A stretch of 64,000 bases of DNA from assembly GCF_029964055.1 (NCBI RefSeq), contig NZ_CP124836.1, positions 3,286,001-3,350,000 of the forward strand, in the 5' to 3' direction. Under the pieces are notes generated by a model that searched no databases, was not told the origin of the DNA, and saw nothing but the letters and a program-made list of their open reading frames with translations. Within the stretch, counting starts at the first letter, position 1, and the number at the start of each line of letters is the position of its first letter. Source of the DNA: Arthrobacter sp. EM1 (GTDB taxonomy: Bacteria > Actinomycetota > Actinomycetes > Actinomycetales > Micrococcaceae). Positions 26,945 to 46,426 of the stretch are shown piece by piece. The position numbers and the translations under genes are program-made.

Positions 26945-28906
26945 TCAGTCCACCCCGCGCAGGTCCAGCACCAGTTCGGTGTCGCCGTCGGCCCGCAGCA
27001 GCACCGGGATGCCCCAGTCCTGCTGGTAAAGGTGGCAGGCGGCGTGGTCCGGGATCTCCCCGTCAGCTTCCTCGGGTCCGTCGCAGGCAGCGGCGCGGGC
27101 GGTAATATGCAGGACACCTTCCGGAACGTCGGAGGCTAGTTCCAGGGTGCGCATCAGGCCCACCGAAGTCCCCCCGCCGGCCACCAGCAGTTCCGGCGGG
27201 GTGGAGGAGATCTTCAACTGGGTGGGGTCGCCCCAGCGGTGGTCCAGTTTCTGGCCGGTGGGGGCTGTGAAGCGGACGGTGAGCTCAAGCTGCCCGGGCG
27301 CCACCGGGCTCTTGGGCCGCTGGGTCTGGGCTGCGCCCTCGTCCACCTGTTGCGCTTCCTTGGGGATGGGAACATAAACCAGTTGGTGCTTGTTCGCTTC
27401 CACCACTACCAGGAGCGGCTCGGCGCCGGCCACCTGGGTGTGGTCCACAATCACGTCAGAGGGTTCCGAGAGCCCACGCGCCAGGGTGGAGACGGTGCCC
27501 GCGACCGGGTCATAGCGGCGGACCGCACCGTTGTAGGTGTCTGCGATGGCTACCGAGCCGTCCGGCAGTACCGTCACACCCAGCGGGTGCTGCAGCCGGG
27601 CCTCGGCGGCCTGCCCGTCGCGGAAGCCGAAGTCGAACAGGCCCTTGCCGATGGCCGACTCGACGGTGATGGCGCCGCCGTCGCCGACTATGAGCTTACG
27701 CAGCGCTGAGGTTTCCGAGTCCGCCACCCAGATGTTGCCCTCGGTGTCCTCGGCGAGGCCTGAGGACTGGGCGAACCATGCTTCCGCCGCCGGGCCGTCA
27801 AGGAGTCCCTCGAGGCCATTTCCGGCGATGATGGACACGGCGCCGGAGCGCGGGTCGAAGCTGAAGATCTGGTGCACCCCGGCCATGGCGACCACCACGG
27901 CGTTGAGTTTGCTGGACCAGACAACGTCCCAGGGCGAGCTGAGCGAAACGCGCAGCGGATCCGCCTCGAGCCGGGCGCCATAGGCGGCGCCTTCCTCATC
28001 CACCCGGGCCGGTCCGGTCTCCAGCAGCCGCTGCACGCCGTTGCCGGCCAAGGTGCTGACGGCTCCGTCGGCCAGGGACAGCCCGCGCAGGCGGTGGTTC
28101 ACGGAATCGGCGATAACGACGTCGTACCCTGCCGCCGCCGCGGCATCCGCCGGGAGCAGCACCAGACCCTGCGGTTCGTTGAAGCGGGCCGCAGCGGCGT
28201 TACCGTCGGCATGGCCCTTCTCGCCGGACCCGTAGGTGGCAAGCACAGTCTGGAAGTCAGTGGAGAGTTCTACCAGGCGGTGGTGCCCGGTGTCGGTGAC
28301 GAGCCAGGAACCTGCTTCCGAAGCATCTCCGGCGCCACGGCCAGCGGGAAGGTACAGGGCCTTGCCCGGAAACCTCAGGGTGTCCGACGTCGGCTCCGGC
28401 GCCACATAGGGGCCGTCGCCCCGGTGCAGCGTGCCCTTGGCTTCGTGCTCGGCAATCAGCTCCGGAATCAGAACGGCGAGACCATCCGCGTGGCCTTCAC
28501 CGGAGAGGTGCGCCACGATGTAGCCCTCTGGGTCAATGACCACCAGGGTGGGCCAGGCCCGGGCCGTGTAGGCCTTCCAAGTGTCCAACTCTGGATCATC
28601 GAGGACCGGGTGGCTGATCTCATAACGTTCGACGGCAGCCGCCAAGGCCACCGGATCCGCCTCGTGCTCGAACTTGGGAGAATGCACCCCGACGGTGACG
28701 AGTACATCGGAGTACCGCTGTTCCAGCGGGCGGAGTTCGTCAAGTACGTGCAGGCAGTTGATGCAGCAGAAGGTCCAGAAGTCCAGCAGCACGATTTTGC
28801 CGCGCAGGGATTCCAGGTCCAGTGACTTGCCGCCGGTGTTGAGCCAGTTGCGGCCCACCAGTTCGGAGGCCCGGACCCGGAGGTGGGTGCGTACAGTTTC
28901 GGTCAT
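26945..28906 (-). CDS. Thioredoxin-like protein with NHL repeats (NHLRC2-like)
   Basis: 653 residues. The N-terminal thioredoxin fold (about 15-165) contains LLDFWTFCCINCLHVLDELRPLEQRY with the CINC redox site. The middle (about 190-510) has NHL beta-propeller repeats such as FNEPQGLVLL, DSVNHRLRGLSLADGAVSTLAGNG, LQHPLGVTVLPDGSVAIADTYNGAVRRYDP. The C-terminal region is a beta-rich domain. There is no signal peptide, so it is likely cytosolic, as in animal NHLRC2. The ATG overlaps the stop of the upstream CopD/CtaG gene by 4 bp, which points to coupled translation. Confidence 0.9.
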   Translation of the reverse strand: MTETVRTHLRVRASELVGRNWLNTGGKSLDLESLRGKIVLLDFWTFCCINCLHVLDELRPLEQRYSDVLVTVGVHSPKFEHEADPVALAAAVERYEISHPVLDDPELDTWKAYTARAWPTLVVIDPEGYIVAHLSGEGHADGLAVLIPELIAEHEAKGTLHRGDGPYVAPEPTSDTLRFPGKALYLPAGRGAGDASEAGSWLVTDTGHHRLVELSTDFQTVLATYGSGEKGHADGNAAAARFNEPQGLVLLPADAAAAAGYDVVIADSVNHRLRGLSLADGAVSTLAGNGVQRLLETGPARVDEEGAAYGARLEADPLRVSLSSPWDVVWSSKLNAVVVAMAGVHQIFSFDPRSGAVSIIAGNGLEGLLDGPAAEAWFAQSSGLAEDTEGNIWVADSETSALRKLIVGDGGAITVESAIGKGLFDFGFRDGQAAEARLQHPLGVTVLPDGSVAIADTYNGAVRRYDPVAGTVSTLARGLSEPSDVIVDHTQVAGAEPLLVVVEANKHQLVYVPIPKEAQQVDEGAAQTQRPKSPVAPGQLELTVRFTAPTGQKLDHRWGDPTQLKISSTPPELLVAGGGTSVGLMRTLELASDVPEGVLHITARAAACDGPEEADGEIPDHAACHLYQQDWGIPVLLRADGDTELVLDLRGVD

Positions 28907-31098
28907 GAGCGTCCTTCCAGCTTTGAGCTGCGTTCGTCCAGCCGGGCATCGCGCTCGGCCAACTTGGCAAACATATCGTTGTAAGCAGTGAGATCGGCGT
29001 TGTTATTCCGGTCCGCCGCCCGGTCGGTGCGCTTCGACTCGCGCGCGTCGGAACGGGACCACATCACGGCGACGCCGATCGCCACCAGCAAGGTGGGCAC
29101 CTCGCCGATGCCCCAGGCCACCGCGCCGCCCATCTGCTGGTCCAGCAGCGCTGAAGGGCCCCAGGCCCGGCCCAGGTTGCCGAAGTAGTCCGCGGCCAGC
29201 AGCCCGGTACCGCCCATGATCGCTACACCGAAGAAAGCGTGAAAACCCATCGTGGCCAGCAGCAGCAGCAGCCGCATCGGGTAGGGCGCACGCCGGGGCA
29301 ACGGGTCGGTTCCGAGCATGGTCAGCACAAAGATGTAGCCGGTGAGGGCGAAATGCAGGTTCATCAGCTCGTGACCCACGTGGTCGCGCATCGCGTAACC
29401 AAACGCATCCGAGTAGTAGAACAACACGATCGAACCGGCAAAGTTGGCGGCGGCGAACAGCGGATGCGTCACGAGCTGGGAGAACTTCGAATGGATGAAG
29501 ATAAGCAGCCACTCGCGCGGGCCGCGGGAGCTGTCCCGTCGCGGCGTCAGCGCACGCAGTGCCAACGTTATGGGGGCCCCGAGGACCAGGAAGATGGGAA
29601 CCACCATGGTCAGTGCCATGTGGTCCACCATGTGCGCGGAGAACATCACCCGGCCGTAGACGGCTGGCGGGCCGGAAGTCACATAGCTCAAGAGCACAAG
29701 CCCGATCACCCAATTGACTGCCCGGAACCAGGACCAGGAATCCCCACGCCGGCGGATTTTCCGCAGGCCCAGGATGTAGGCGGCGAGGCCAAAGGCCGCC
29801 GCAGTGAGCCACAGCCAGTCAGGACGCCACTCTGTCAGCCAGCGCTCCGGGGTGAGCTCCGGTGGCAGTTCGTAGCCGGACAGAATGAAGGCCGGCGAGG
29901 CGGCCGGCAACAGGGCCGGATCTTGCGGCGGTGCCGATCGGCCAAGCGCGACGGCGATGCCCGATGTCGCGCCCATGATCAGCAGCTCAGCCACCACAAG
30001 CTGCCAGAGCACACGACGGGCGGACAGGCCGCCGGCGTGGCTACCGAGCTGCGGGATCACCCACCGCCGGTGCATTAGTCCGATGCCGCCAAGGACCAGG
30101 GTGGCCGCTGCCTTGGCCAGGATCAACTGCCCATAGGAAGAACCGAGGAGATTGTTCCAGGACGTGAGGCGGATGCTGGCGTTGATCACCCCGGAGGCGA
30201 AGACCATGATGAAGGCGAAGCCCGCCAGTGCGGAGAAGCGCCTGAGCGTCGGCTCGGTGATGTCCCGGCGGCCACCGGCCGCCCGCTCCGCCGTTGTGCC
30301 GCCCAGCACGCCGGAGAGCAAGGCCAGGGTGATGATGCCCCCCACCCAGGCCGAGACCCCAACCAGATGCAGCCCGAGCGAGTTAATGGCACCTTCATGA
30401 TCAGCCGAACTGGCGGAGTGGCCGATCAGCGCCGATGGGACGAGCCCGACCAGCGAGAGAACCAGGGTTGCCGCCAGTCCTCCCATCGAGCGGACGCCGA
30501 AGAGCGCAGTGGTGACCACGGCTGCGATGATGACAACGGCCAGCCAGGCGCGGCCGGTTTCGATGTCCGTCATAAAGTAGACCAAAGAGCGGGTGAATTC
30601 CGGATCACCGGAGATCGGTTGGCCGGCGATGTCCGAGTAGCTCATTACGAGCACGGCAACCGCTGACAATGTCCAGAGGGCCCCCGCGGCGGCGGCGACA
30701 GCCAGCGCGCGGCTGAAGGCAGGATGCTCCGGGGCGTCCGGTGCCTTGGAACGGGACCCGGCGAAGGACCGCGGCAGGACGCCGACGGCGAACAGCAATC
30801 CGCCGATCACGGTGGCAAGCGAGACGTTATGCACTGCCTTGCTGACCGGCAGGCCCCAGCGCACCATGGCGCCCGGGTCGGAGACCGACCGCGCTGCAGC
30901 GGCGCCGGAGAACAGCAGGGCCGCCACAAGGCCGAGGAACAACGCGGCGAGTCCGGCGTACAGCCAACCCCTGGAGACAGCTGCAGGGCCCGCAACAGCA
31001 CTTCGCGCTCCCCCCGTAGGGGCAGGAGCGGCGGCGGCGGGGCGGGGTTTTGCTGCGGAAGGCACAGCTCCATTGTCCGCTACGCCCCGCCTGCTCAC
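28903..31098 (-). CDS. CopD-CtaG fusion: copper import / cytochrome c oxidase assembly membrane protein
   Basis: About 731 residues. The N-terminal half (to about 390) has eight or so helices and resembles the CopD copper-resistance/uptake family. The C-terminal half (about 420-690) is a caa3-type CtaG cytochrome-oxidase assembly factor (AHMVDHMALTMVVPIFLVLGAPITLALRAL, HVGHELMNLHFALTGYIFVLTMLGTDPLPRRAPYPMRLLLLLATMGFHAFFGVAIM, with many conserved His and Met). The fused product likely handles copper for oxidase maturation. The frame stays open to a TTG at 31152. That start would place the promoter inside the hup terminator, so an internal GTG (31098 or 31065) is more plausible. It overlaps the downstream NHL gene by 4 bp. 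Confidence 0.88.
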   Translation of the reverse strand: MSRRGVADNGAVPSAAKPRPAAAAPAPTGGARSAVAGPAAVSRGWLYAGLAALFLGLVAALLFSGAAAARSVSDPGAMVRWGLPVSKAVHNVSLATVIGGLLFAVGVLPRSFAGSRSKAPDAPEHPAFSRALAVAAAAGALWTLSAVAVLVMSYSDIAGQPISGDPEFTRSLVYFMTDIETGRAWLAVVIIAAVVTTALFGVRSMGGLAATLVLSLVGLVPSALIGHSASSADHEGAINSLGLHLVGVSAWVGGIITLALLSGVLGGTTAERAAGGRRDITEPTLRRFSALAGFAFIMVFASGVINASIRLTSWNNLLGSSYGQLILAKAAATLVLGGIGLMHRRWVIPQLGSHAGGLSARRVLWQLVVAELLIMGATSGIAVALGRSAPPQDPALLPAASPAFILSGYELPPELTPERWLTEWRPDWLWLTAAAFGLAAYILGLRKIRRRGDSWSWFRAVNWVIGLVLLSYVTSGPPAVYGRVMFSAHMVDHMALTMVVPIFLVLGAPITLALRALTPRRDSSRGPREWLLIFIHSKFSQLVTHPLFAAANFAGSIVLFYYSDAFGYAMRDHVGHELMNLHFALTGYIFVLTMLGTDPLPRRAPYPMRLLLLLATMGFHAFFGVAIMGGTGLLAADYFGNLGRAWGPSALLDQQMGGAVAWGIGEVPTLLVAIGVAVMWSRSDARESKRTDRAADRNNNADLTAYNDMFAKLAERDARLDERSSKLEGRS

Positions 31099-31156
31099 CG
31101 AATCGAGCGCCGTCCCAGCCGCCTCGGTATGGCCGCCGGAGCCGGGCCCCAAGGAA

Positions 31157-31191
31157 AAAGGAGCGGCGACCCAATGGGTCGCCGCTCCTTT
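31157..31191 (-). terminator. Intrinsic terminator of the HU gene
   Basis: A 16-bp perfect stem (AAAGGAGCGGCGACCC with its complement), a 3-base loop and a run of five T on the minus strand (CTCCTTTTTCC). It follows the HU stop codon by 17 bp. The plus-strand reading also ends in TTTT. Confidence 0.9.
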
Positions 31192-31208
31192 TAAGCCTTT
31201 ATGGAAAG

Positions 31209-31496
31209 CTACTTCTTCTTGGAAACCGCAGCCTTCAGCTTGGAGCCGGCGGTCAGCTTGACGCTGTGGCCCGCGGCGATCTGGATGGTCTCGCCCGTCT
31301 GCGGGTTGCGGCCGGTGCGAGCGGCACGGTCGGTGCGCTCAACTGCAAGCCAGCCCGGGATGGTGATCTTCTCGCCGGCGGCGACAGAGGTCTCGAAGAC
31401 CTCGAACAATGCATCCAGCACGGAGTTGACGGCTGCCTGGCTGGTGCCGGCCTTGCCTGCTACCTCTGCAACAAGTTCACTACGGTTCTTAGCCAT
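31209..31496 (-). CDS. hup: HU-family nucleoid DNA-binding protein
   Basis: 95 residues, MAKNRSELVAEVAGKAGTSQAAVNSVLDALFEVFETSVAAGEKITIPGWLAVERTDRAARTGRNPQTGETI. The arm motif RTGRNPQTGE is the HU/IHF DNA-binding signature, with the minor-groove proline. It ends in SKKK but lacks the long Lys/Ala tail of mycobacterial HupB. A strong ribosome-binding site (CCAGGAGG on the coding strand) lies upstream of the ATG. It is followed by a perfect terminator and probably forms a monocistronic transcript. Confidence 0.95.
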   Translation of the reverse strand: MAKNRSELVAEVAGKAGTSQAAVNSVLDALFEVFETSVAAGEKITIPGWLAVERTDRAARTGRNPQTGETIQIAAGHSVKLTAGSKLKAAVSKKK

Positions 31497-31679
31497 TTAT
31501 GTCCTCCTGGACGGTCATGATTTTTGGAGCCTGCACACGGCATGCGCACAAGCCACTGTTCGAAAACTTACCAGCTTGCCGCGGTCGAGGCGGCAAATTC
31601 CGCGTGTTTTCGGCCTTTTTTGAGGAAAAAACCCGGAATCAGGGCCTTTCCGACCCCGATTTCGCCAACAACGGCCCAC

Positions 31680-31727
31680 GCCGTCGAGCTCCTGGCGTGG
31701 ATTGATGGGCGGCGGTTTCCCCGCTGA
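31680..31727 (+). pseudogene. Orphan 3' end of the P-type ATPase gene
   Basis: 48 bp identical to the end of the ATPase gene at 40313-40360, encoding VELLAWIDGRRFPR and its stop codon. The upstream sequence (31500-31679) has no resemblance to the ATPase. It is a relic carried by the rRNA-operon repeat, not a gene. Confidence 0.85.
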
Positions 31728-31778
31728 GCCGGGTGGGGTTCCCGGTGGGGGTGTTTTTGGGTGGGGTGTTAAATGCGG

Positions 31779-31807
31779 GAGGACCCCCAACGTGGTTGGG
31801 GGTCCTC
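31779..31807 (-). terminator. rRNA operon 1 terminator hairpin
   Basis: A 13-bp perfect stem (GAGGACCCCCAAC with its complement) and a 3-base loop, just after 5S on the minus strand. It is followed by CCGCATTTAACACC, so the U-tract is short. Confidence 0.8.
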
Positions 31808-31822
31808 GACCGTGTAATGATG

Positions 31823-31941
31823 TTCCGGCGGTGACCTACTCTCCCACACCCTCCCGGGTGCAGTACCATCGGCGCTGTGGGTCTTAGCTTCCGGGTTCGG
31901 AATGGGACCGGGCGTTTCCCCCACGCTATGACCGCCGTAAC
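31823..31941 (-). rRNA. rrf: 5S rRNA, operon 1
   Basis: 119 nt on the minus strand, starting GTTACGGCGGTCATAGCG and ending GGTCACCGCCGGAA. The ends pair (TACGGCGG with CCGCCG), and the CCCGGTCCCATTCCGAACCCGG block is the conserved 5S loop region. Confidence 0.95.
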
Positions 31942-32149
31942 TTTGTGTCCGCACCGTTCCGCGCCTGGGCGTGGTGGTGGGAAATCTGTGGTTACAACTG
32001 TGGTGTTGTTGTGTTGTTGTGTTTTTGTTCCTCACGCAACGGGTTTGTTGGTTGGGAACCACATAGTGGACGCAAGCAGTCTTGTTATCTTTGTACCACC
32101 CTTGATGGGCAAACCTCTTTTGAAGGATTGGTTTGTCCAGGTGGTGTGT

Positions 32150-37319
<5,170 letters not shown>

Positions 37320-37468
37320 AGTAAAACAGACACAACCAACACCCCCGGGAAAACGGGACGCATCAGCTGCACAAAATTTGAAACCAGCTGTAAAAACCAG
37401 ACCCCACCACGGGGTGGCGGACCTGATCAATTCAACCAATTCAATACAATAAATTGGTATCAACAAAC

Positions 37469-37750
37469 TTGGCACACTATTGAGTTCTCAAACAACAGAC
37501 ACACCCGGCACCACCACAACCAAAACAGCCATGGATCGCTCCGGAGCAACTTTTCAAACTTACCCGAACCCGGAACCCTTTGCAAATCAGCAATCCTGCG
37601 ATCCACAAACACTCCGGAAGGTCCCCACCCGCAACACGCACTCAAAAGAGCGCCATATTCACAGGCCGTTTATCAGGGGGTCGGTCGCAAACTCTCCGCA
37701 ACAGCGGCGGCGACTCGAATTACTTTACACGCCACCAGACCCCCACACAA
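37469..37750 (-). promoter_or_regulatory. rRNA operon 1 leader: promoters P1 and P2, boxA, 16S stem
   Basis: P1 -10 TAAAGT is at 37722-37727, with TTGTGT 17 bp upstream as a candidate -35. P2 -10 TAAGTT is at 37557-37562, with TTGCAA at 37580-37585 (17-bp spacer). The boxA-type region GTTGTTTGAGAACTCAATA is at 37478-37496 and overlaps the 16S stem arm (37469-37482). No start site is proven. Confidence 0.65.
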
Positions 37751-37906
37751 ATCCACCCCCCACACCACCCCCACACCCCCAAAAACCCCGCCACCACACC
37801 AAAAACAGACGCCCCGCCAGGGGCCAACAGCCCACCTCGGCCAAACCCGCTACCTGTGTGCTCCGTCACCTCAAACCGGGGCACCTGCAGTTACGATCAG
37901 GAGATG

Positions 37907-40360
37907 ATGGCAGAACACCGGCGCCAAGGACCAGGCATGCTCCATCGTCGTGTGTCCGGACCGGCCGCCAGTGGCCTCTCCCGTGGCGACGTAGCCTCCC
38001 GGATGAGCAGCGGCCTCGACAACCGTCTGCCGGACGCAACCAGCCGCAGCCTCTGGGAAATCGTCCGCGCAAACGTGCTGACCCTTTTCAATGCGATCGT
38101 GGGCACAAGCTTTATTCTCCTGCTCCTGCTGGGGAGCTGGCAGGACGCTCTTTTTGGGCTGGCTGCTGCCGGCAACGCCGTCATCGGTGTTGTGCAGGAG
38201 TATCGCGCCAAACGGTCCCTGGACCGCCTTGCCGTCCTCGAGGCCCCCCTGGCCCGGGTACTGCGCGACGGTACGGTGCAGGAGATCCCGACTGCCGACG
38301 TCGTACTTGACGATGTCCTGGTCCTGCGGGCCGGCGACCAGGTCACAGCCGATGCGTCAGTCCTTGAGAGCGGGGGGCTGGAGTCCGATGAATCCCTTCT
38401 CACCGGGGAGTCGGACCCCGTGGACAAGGATGCGGGGACTGAAGTACTCTCCGGCTCGATCATTGTCGCCGGACGCGGCACGGCGCGGGTGGTCCGGGTG
38501 GGCGCTGAGTCCTTTTCCAGCAGGCTCGCCGCCGATGCGAAGCGGTTCTCGCTGGTCAACTCTGAGATCCGCAACAGCCTCAACCGGATCCTGCGCTGGC
38601 TGACCTGGGCGCTGCTGCCGGTTGCCCTCATCGTTGCCAACGGTGAAATGCAGTCGAGGGGCGGCTGGGAAGCCGCCATCGCCAGTGGGGCCTGGACCTC
38701 CGCCCTGGTGGGGGTGATCGCGAGTGTCATCGCCATGGTTCCGCTGGGACTGGTGCTGCTCTCGAGCGTTGCTTTCGCCGTCGGCGGCGTCCGGATGGCG
38801 GGCAACAAGGTTCTTATCCAGGAACTGGCCGCGGTCGAGGGCCTGGCGCGCGTTGATGTCCTCTGCCTGGACAAGACCGGGACACTCACCGAAGGCAGCA
38901 TCATCTTCGACGGCGTTCACGAGCTGGCCGGATCCGCTGAACCCGGGTGGGAGCACGCCCTGGGCTGGTTCGCTGCGGATCCGGAGGCAAACGCGACGTC
39001 GCGCTGCCTGGAGTCGGATTTTGAGCACAACGGCGGAACGCCGGCGGTCTCGTCGGTCCCGTTCTCTTCCGCACGGAAGTGGAGTTCCGTGACGTTCGAC
39101 GGCGGAGGGACAAGCCCGTGCTCCTGGATCCTGGGCGCCCCGGAAATTGTGCTGGCCGACAGCTCCGGCGGCGGCAGCGCGGCGCCGTCGACCGAGGACG
39201 CCCTGGGCAAGGCCGGACGGCTCGCCGCTTCCGGGTTGCGGACCGTCGTCCTGGCTTACGCGGACGGCACCGCCATGACTGCCAAGGACGCAACACTGCC
39301 GGCACGGGTGAAACCCGTCGTTGTGCTCACGTTTCGGGAACAGATCCGCGCCGATGCCCGACAGACGCTGGACTACTTCCGCAACGAGGGTGTTGAACTG
39401 AAGATCATCTCGGGGGACGATCCCCGGACGGTCGCTGCGATTGCGCGCTCCGTGGGCCTGGACGTCGGGGAGGGCTACGATGCCCGGCAGCTCCCCGACC
39501 ACCCGGCGCTGCTGGAAGAGGTCATGGAGGGCAATAACGTCTTCGGCCGGGTCAGTCCGAAGCAGAAAAAGGATATGGTGGCAGCACTTCAGCGCCGCGG
39601 CCATACAGTCGCGATGACCGGCGACGGTGTCAACGACGTGCTGGCGCTAAAAGAGGCAGACCTTGGCATAGCAATGAACTCCGCCGCGCCTGCCACAAAG
39701 GCCGTGGCCCGGCTGGTGCTGCTGGACGGACGCTTCGACCGGCTGCCCGGTGTGGTGGCCGAGGGCCGCCGGGTGATCGCCAACGTTGAGCGTGTGTCGA
39801 AGTTGTTCCTCAGCAAGACGGCCTATTCGATCGCGATCGCGGTCGGCTTCGGCCTCCTTAATCTGCAGTTTCCCTTCCTGCCGCGACAACTGTCTTTCAC
39901 CGACGGCCTCACGATCGGGATCCCCTCATTCTTTCTAGCGCTGATGGCCAATCGCCGCCGCTACCGGCCGGGGTTCCTTCGAAGGTCTTTGTCGTTCTCC
40001 ATCCCCGCCGGACTCGTCGTCGCCGCCTCGCTGCTGGGCTTGAACCTGTACGCGGGTTCCCTCGGGGCTGCCGGGGCCGCTCCGGAGTCGCTGCAGTCGG
40101 CGTCGGTCCTTACCCTCGCGGTGATCGGGTTGTGGATTCTCGCGGTGGTCTCCCGCCCGCTCGATGCCAGGAAGCTGGCAGTGCTACTGGGGATGTGTGC
40201 CGGCCTAGTGCTCCTGCTCAACGTGCCACTGGCCCAGGACTTCTTCCACCTGGCCTTGCCTCCGGCCGACATGTTGTGGGCAGCCGTCATAGCCGCGGTT
40301 GGCGGCGGGCTGGCCGTCGAGCTCCTGGCGTGGATTGATGGGCGGCGGTTTCCCCGCTGA
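37907..40360 (+). CDS. P-type cation ATPase, CtpE-like, with altered M4 motif
   Basis: About 817 residues. The order is typical: actuator domain with SLLTGESDP (TGES 166-169), membrane helices 3-4, phosphorylation site DKTGTLTEG (Asp322), nucleotide domain, hinge MTGDGVNDVLALKEADLGIAM (from Gly572), then six C-terminal helices. The closest recalled relative is the actinobacterial calcium pump CtpE (IVRANVLTLFNAIVG, VLDDVLVLRAGDQV, QELAAVEGLARVDVLCLDKTG). The M4 motif reads MVPLGLVLLSSVAF instead of PEGL: Glu is Leu280. In-frame ATGs at 37904/37907 sit almost on the ribosome-binding site, and 37937 is an alternative with AAGGA 6 bp upstream. The 3' end lies inside rRNA repeat 2 and converges on its terminator. 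Confidence 0.9.
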   Translation: MAEHRRQGPGMLHRRVSGPAASGLSRGDVASRMSSGLDNRLPDATSRSLWEIVRANVLTLFNAIVGTSFILLLLLGSWQDALFGLAAAGNAVIGVVQEYRAKRSLDRLAVLEAPLARVLRDGTVQEIPTADVVLDDVLVLRAGDQVTADASVLESGGLESDESLLTGESDPVDKDAGTEVLSGSIIVAGRGTARVVRVGAESFSSRLAADAKRFSLVNSEIRNSLNRILRWLTWALLPVALIVANGEMQSRGGWEAAIASGAWTSALVGVIASVIAMVPLGLVLLSSVAFAVGGVRMAGNKVLIQELAAVEGLARVDVLCLDKTGTLTEGSIIFDGVHELAGSAEPGWEHALGWFAADPEANATSRCLESDFEHNGGTPAVSSVPFSSARKWSSVTFDGGGTSPCSWILGAPEIVLADSSGGGSAAPSTEDALGKAGRLAASGLRTVVLAYADGTAMTAKDATLPARVKPVVVLTFREQIRADARQTLDYFRNEGVELKIISGDDPRTVAAIARSVGLDVGEGYDARQLPDHPALLEEVMEGNNVFGRVSPKQKKDMVAALQRRGHTVAMTGDGVNDVLALKEADLGIAMNSAAPATKAVARLVLLDGRFDRLPGVVAEGRRVIANVERVSKLFLSKTAYSIAIAVGFGLLNLQFPFLPRQLSFTDGLTIGIPSFFLALMANRRRYRPGFLRRSLSFSIPAGLVVAASLLGLNLYAGSLGAAGAAPESLQSASVLTLAVIGLWILAVVSRPLDARKLAVLLGMCAGLVLLLNVPLAQDFFHLALPPADMLWAAVIAAVGGGLAVELLAWIDGRRFPR

Positions 40361-40411
40361 GCCGGGTGGGGTTCCCGGTGGGGGTGTTTTTGGGTGGGGT
40401 GTTAAATGCGG

Positions 40412-40440
40412 GAGGACCCCCAACGTGGTTGGGGGTCCTC
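40412..40440. terminator. Terminator between the ATPase and rRNA operon 2
   Basis: The same 13-bp hairpin as at 31779-31807. Here it lies between convergent transcripts (ATPase on plus, rRNA on minus), so it may stop both. Confidence 0.75.
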
Positions 40441-40455
40441 GACCGTTTAATGATG

Positions 40456-40574
40456 TTCCGGCGGTGACCTACTCTCCCACACCCTCCCGGGTGCAGTACC
40501 ATCGGCGCTGTGGGTCTTAGCTTCCGGGTTCGGAATGGGACCGGGCGTTTCCCCCACGCTATGACCGCCGTAAC
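40456..40574 (-). rRNA. rrf: 5S rRNA, operon 2
   Basis: Identical to the 5S of operon 1 by eye, 119 nt. Confidence 0.95.
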
Positions 40575-40781
40575 TTTGTGTCCGCACCGTTCCGCGCCTG
40601 GGCGTGGTGGTGGGAAATCTGTGGTTACAACTGTGGTGTTGTTGTGTTGTTGTGTTTTGTTCCTCACGCAACGGGTTTGTTGGTTGGGAACCACATAGTG
40701 GACGCAAGCAGTCTTGTTATCTTTGTACCACCCTTGATGGGCAAACCTCTTTTGAAGGATTGGTTTGTCCAGGTGGTGTGT

Positions 40782-45951
<5,170 letters not shown>

Positions 45952-46100
45952 AGTAAAACAGACACAACCAACACCCCCGGGAAAACGGGACGCATCAGCT
46001 GCACAAAATTTGAAACCAGCTGTAAAAACCAGACCCCACCACGGGGTGGCGGACCTGATCAATTCAACCAATTCAATACAATAAATTGGTATCAACAAAC

Positions 46101-46382
46101 TTGGCACACTATTGAGTTCTCAAACAACAGACACACCCGGCACCACCACAACCAAAACAGCCATGGATCGCTCCGGAGCAACTTTTCAAACTTACCCGAA
46201 CCCGGAACCCTTTGCAAATCAGCAATCCTGCGATCCACAAACACTCCGGAAGGTCCCCACCCGCAACACGCACTCAAAAGAGCGCCATATTCACAGGCCG
46301 TTTATCAGGGGGTCGGTCGCAAACTCTCCGCAACAGCGGCGGCGACTCGAATTACTCTACACGCCACCAGACCCCCACACAA
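46101..46382 (-). promoter_or_regulatory. rRNA operon 2 leader with variant P1
   Basis: P2 (-10 TAAGTT at 46189-46194, -35 TTGCAA at 46212-46217) is identical to operon 1. The P1 -10 hexamer at 46354-46359 reads TAGAGT instead of TAAAGT because of one substitution (46357). The boxA region is at 46110-46128. Confidence 0.65.
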
Positions 46383-46426
46383 ATCCACCCCCCACACCAC
46401 CCCCACACCCCCAAAAACCCCGCCAC

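Noticed and set aside
37739..37810. C-rich CACCCCC repeats beyond the rRNA promoter as a microsatellite or origin
   Set aside because: Simple base-composition bias upstream of P1; no regular unit or DnaA boxes.
37580..37903. N-terminal extension of the ATPase through the rRNA leader
   Set aside because: It reads across rRNA promoter elements and is not protein-like; the family N-terminus begins after 37904.
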